Shown here: piece by piece, positions 63,201-64,000 of the stretch
Layout: each line of letters begins with the position of its first letter
Position numbering within the stretch: the stretch's first letter is position 1
NCBI GenBank assembly: GCA_963082975.1
Contig: OY720346.1
Span: 39,583,787 to 39,647,786, forward strand
DNA: 64,000 nucleotides
Source: Labia minor
Taxonomy: Eukaryota; Arthropoda; Insecta; Dermaptera; Spongiphoridae
Reading direction: 5' to 3'
Program-made: the position numbers and the translations under genes
Notes under the pieces: model-generated
Databases searched by the model: none
What the model was told of the DNA's origin: nothing
What the model saw: only the letters and a program-made list of their open reading frames with translations

Positions 63201-64000
63201 ATTAAATCAAATAATTATAGATTCATTTATAATTTCAAATTAATTTTAAAATAAATAAATAAATATTTTCAACTTTTTTTCAGAAATTCAGATATTAGTA
63301 ATATACTTTTGTTGTTTCTTAATAATAAATTCTAAATATATTCATTATATATATATATATTTATTATTTTATTGGAAGATATAAGCCCATCTTTTTAAAT
63401 AATAAATTATAACCGCTACTCATGTGCTGCCATCTACTTAATTATTTAATATTATTTTTTTAATTTAACTTTTGTTTAATTTATATACATATTTATAAAT
63501 ACTTGTAAATTTATTATTAATTATTTTTAGTTTTTATTATTATTATTTTATTTTTTGAAGAAATTTTAGATAACAATTTTTAAAATTATAATGATGTAAT
63601 ATAATTTGTGCTAAAAATTAATTTAAGTGTTTTCTTTGAAATAATTATATATTAAATATAAATTTATACACATATTATATTTTAAATTATTATTATAATG
63701 TATTTTATTCTAAATTTGTTATTATTATATATTTTTATAAATTATATTATAGGACATTTTTGAGAGTGAGTACTTTGTTCATTAAAAATAAAAATAATTA
63801 TAATAATAAAAATAAAATCAATCTTTGCCCCGTAGATATAAAATTAATTAGTTTGTTTGTATGTCATTTGCCTGTTCGAAACCCGATTTGATATATCCAA
63901 AATAGGCAACCCAAGTAACCAGCTGAACCATTTCACTCAAATACTTCATTTGGCACATTCAACAGACATTGTATTTTAAAAATATGTTATGACTATTGAA
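60296..64000 (-). other. AT-rich, gene-free, with one GC-rich island
   Basis: It has (TA)n near 60311-60332 and 60634-60656, (TC)n at 61159-61190, poly-C at 63029-63042 and the island 62650-62970. No Nox exon was recognised. Confidence 0.5.
62650..62970. other. GC-rich island, candidate promoter or unrecognised exon
   Basis: The most GC-rich non-repeat block of the window, with GTCGACGTCGTCGAC-like and GGGGGCCCAAGGGGCC runs. The plus strand is open for 69 codons (62793-63002) and the minus strand for about 60 codons in one frame; neither matches Nox or any family I know. It lies upstream of the Nox exons in gene sense, so a 5' exon or promoter is conceivable but unproven. Confidence 0.35.

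Noticed and set aside
1-64000. CRISPR arrays, rRNA, bacterial operons, LTR or virus-like elements
   Set aside because: No regular spaced repeats, rRNA signatures, LTR pairs or capsid/envelope-like frames were seen; everything points to an insect nuclear region.

Overview
The window is a strongly AT-rich piece of an insect nuclear genome. It holds part of one host gene, embedded in very long introns that are full of small transposons. The gene is a calcium-regulated NADPH oxidase of the NOX5 type (the single 'Nox' of many insects), on the minus strand. Four coding exons are visible: 42256-42586, 19401-19535, 8750-9237 and 7465-7644. Their splice sites, reading phases and protein order all fit. 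They encode the EF-hand region, the first two membrane helices and the haem-binding third helix. The start of the gene (right of 42586) and the FAD/NADPH half (left of 7465) were not found. The insect assignment rests on the protein, the base composition and the mariner, hAT and Helitron/Helentron repeats; I cannot name the order.

Layout from the left. Positions 1-5331 are a repeat block: a Helitron end, a LINE tail, a hAT MITE with its target duplication, a tandem pair of 814-bp repeats, and a tandem pair of 1238-bp units that each carry a large palindrome whose loops lie in opposite orientations. A Tc1/mariner-type fossil (6134-6983) follows. Then come Nox exons at 7.5 and 9 kb, a 10-kb intron with two mariner derivatives and Helentron-like repeats, and the exon at 19.4 kb. 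The 22.7-kb intron up to 42.26 kb holds the Helitron-rich zone 22.5-29.5 kb with an intact endonuclease-like ORF, a fold-back DD41D transposon (32374-33275), a tandem pair of 1.1-kb Helentron-like repeats (35950-38232) and another mariner fossil. Upstream of the exon at 42.4 kb are two abutting MITEs, then over 20 kb of AT-rich DNA with scattered MITEs, mariner derivatives and a few less AT-rich islands.

No CRISPR, rRNA, LTR retroelement, virus-like element or second host gene was seen. The only other coding sequence with clear relatives belongs to transposons. The less AT-rich islands in the introns are listed as candidate regulatory or unannotated exonic DNA, but nothing in the sequence alone proves a function. 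The most unusual structures are the flipped palindromic pair (2856-5331), the fold-back transposon built from the 3' half of a transposase gene, and the sharing of sequence modules, including paired TGACGTCA sites, between several Helentron-like repeat families.
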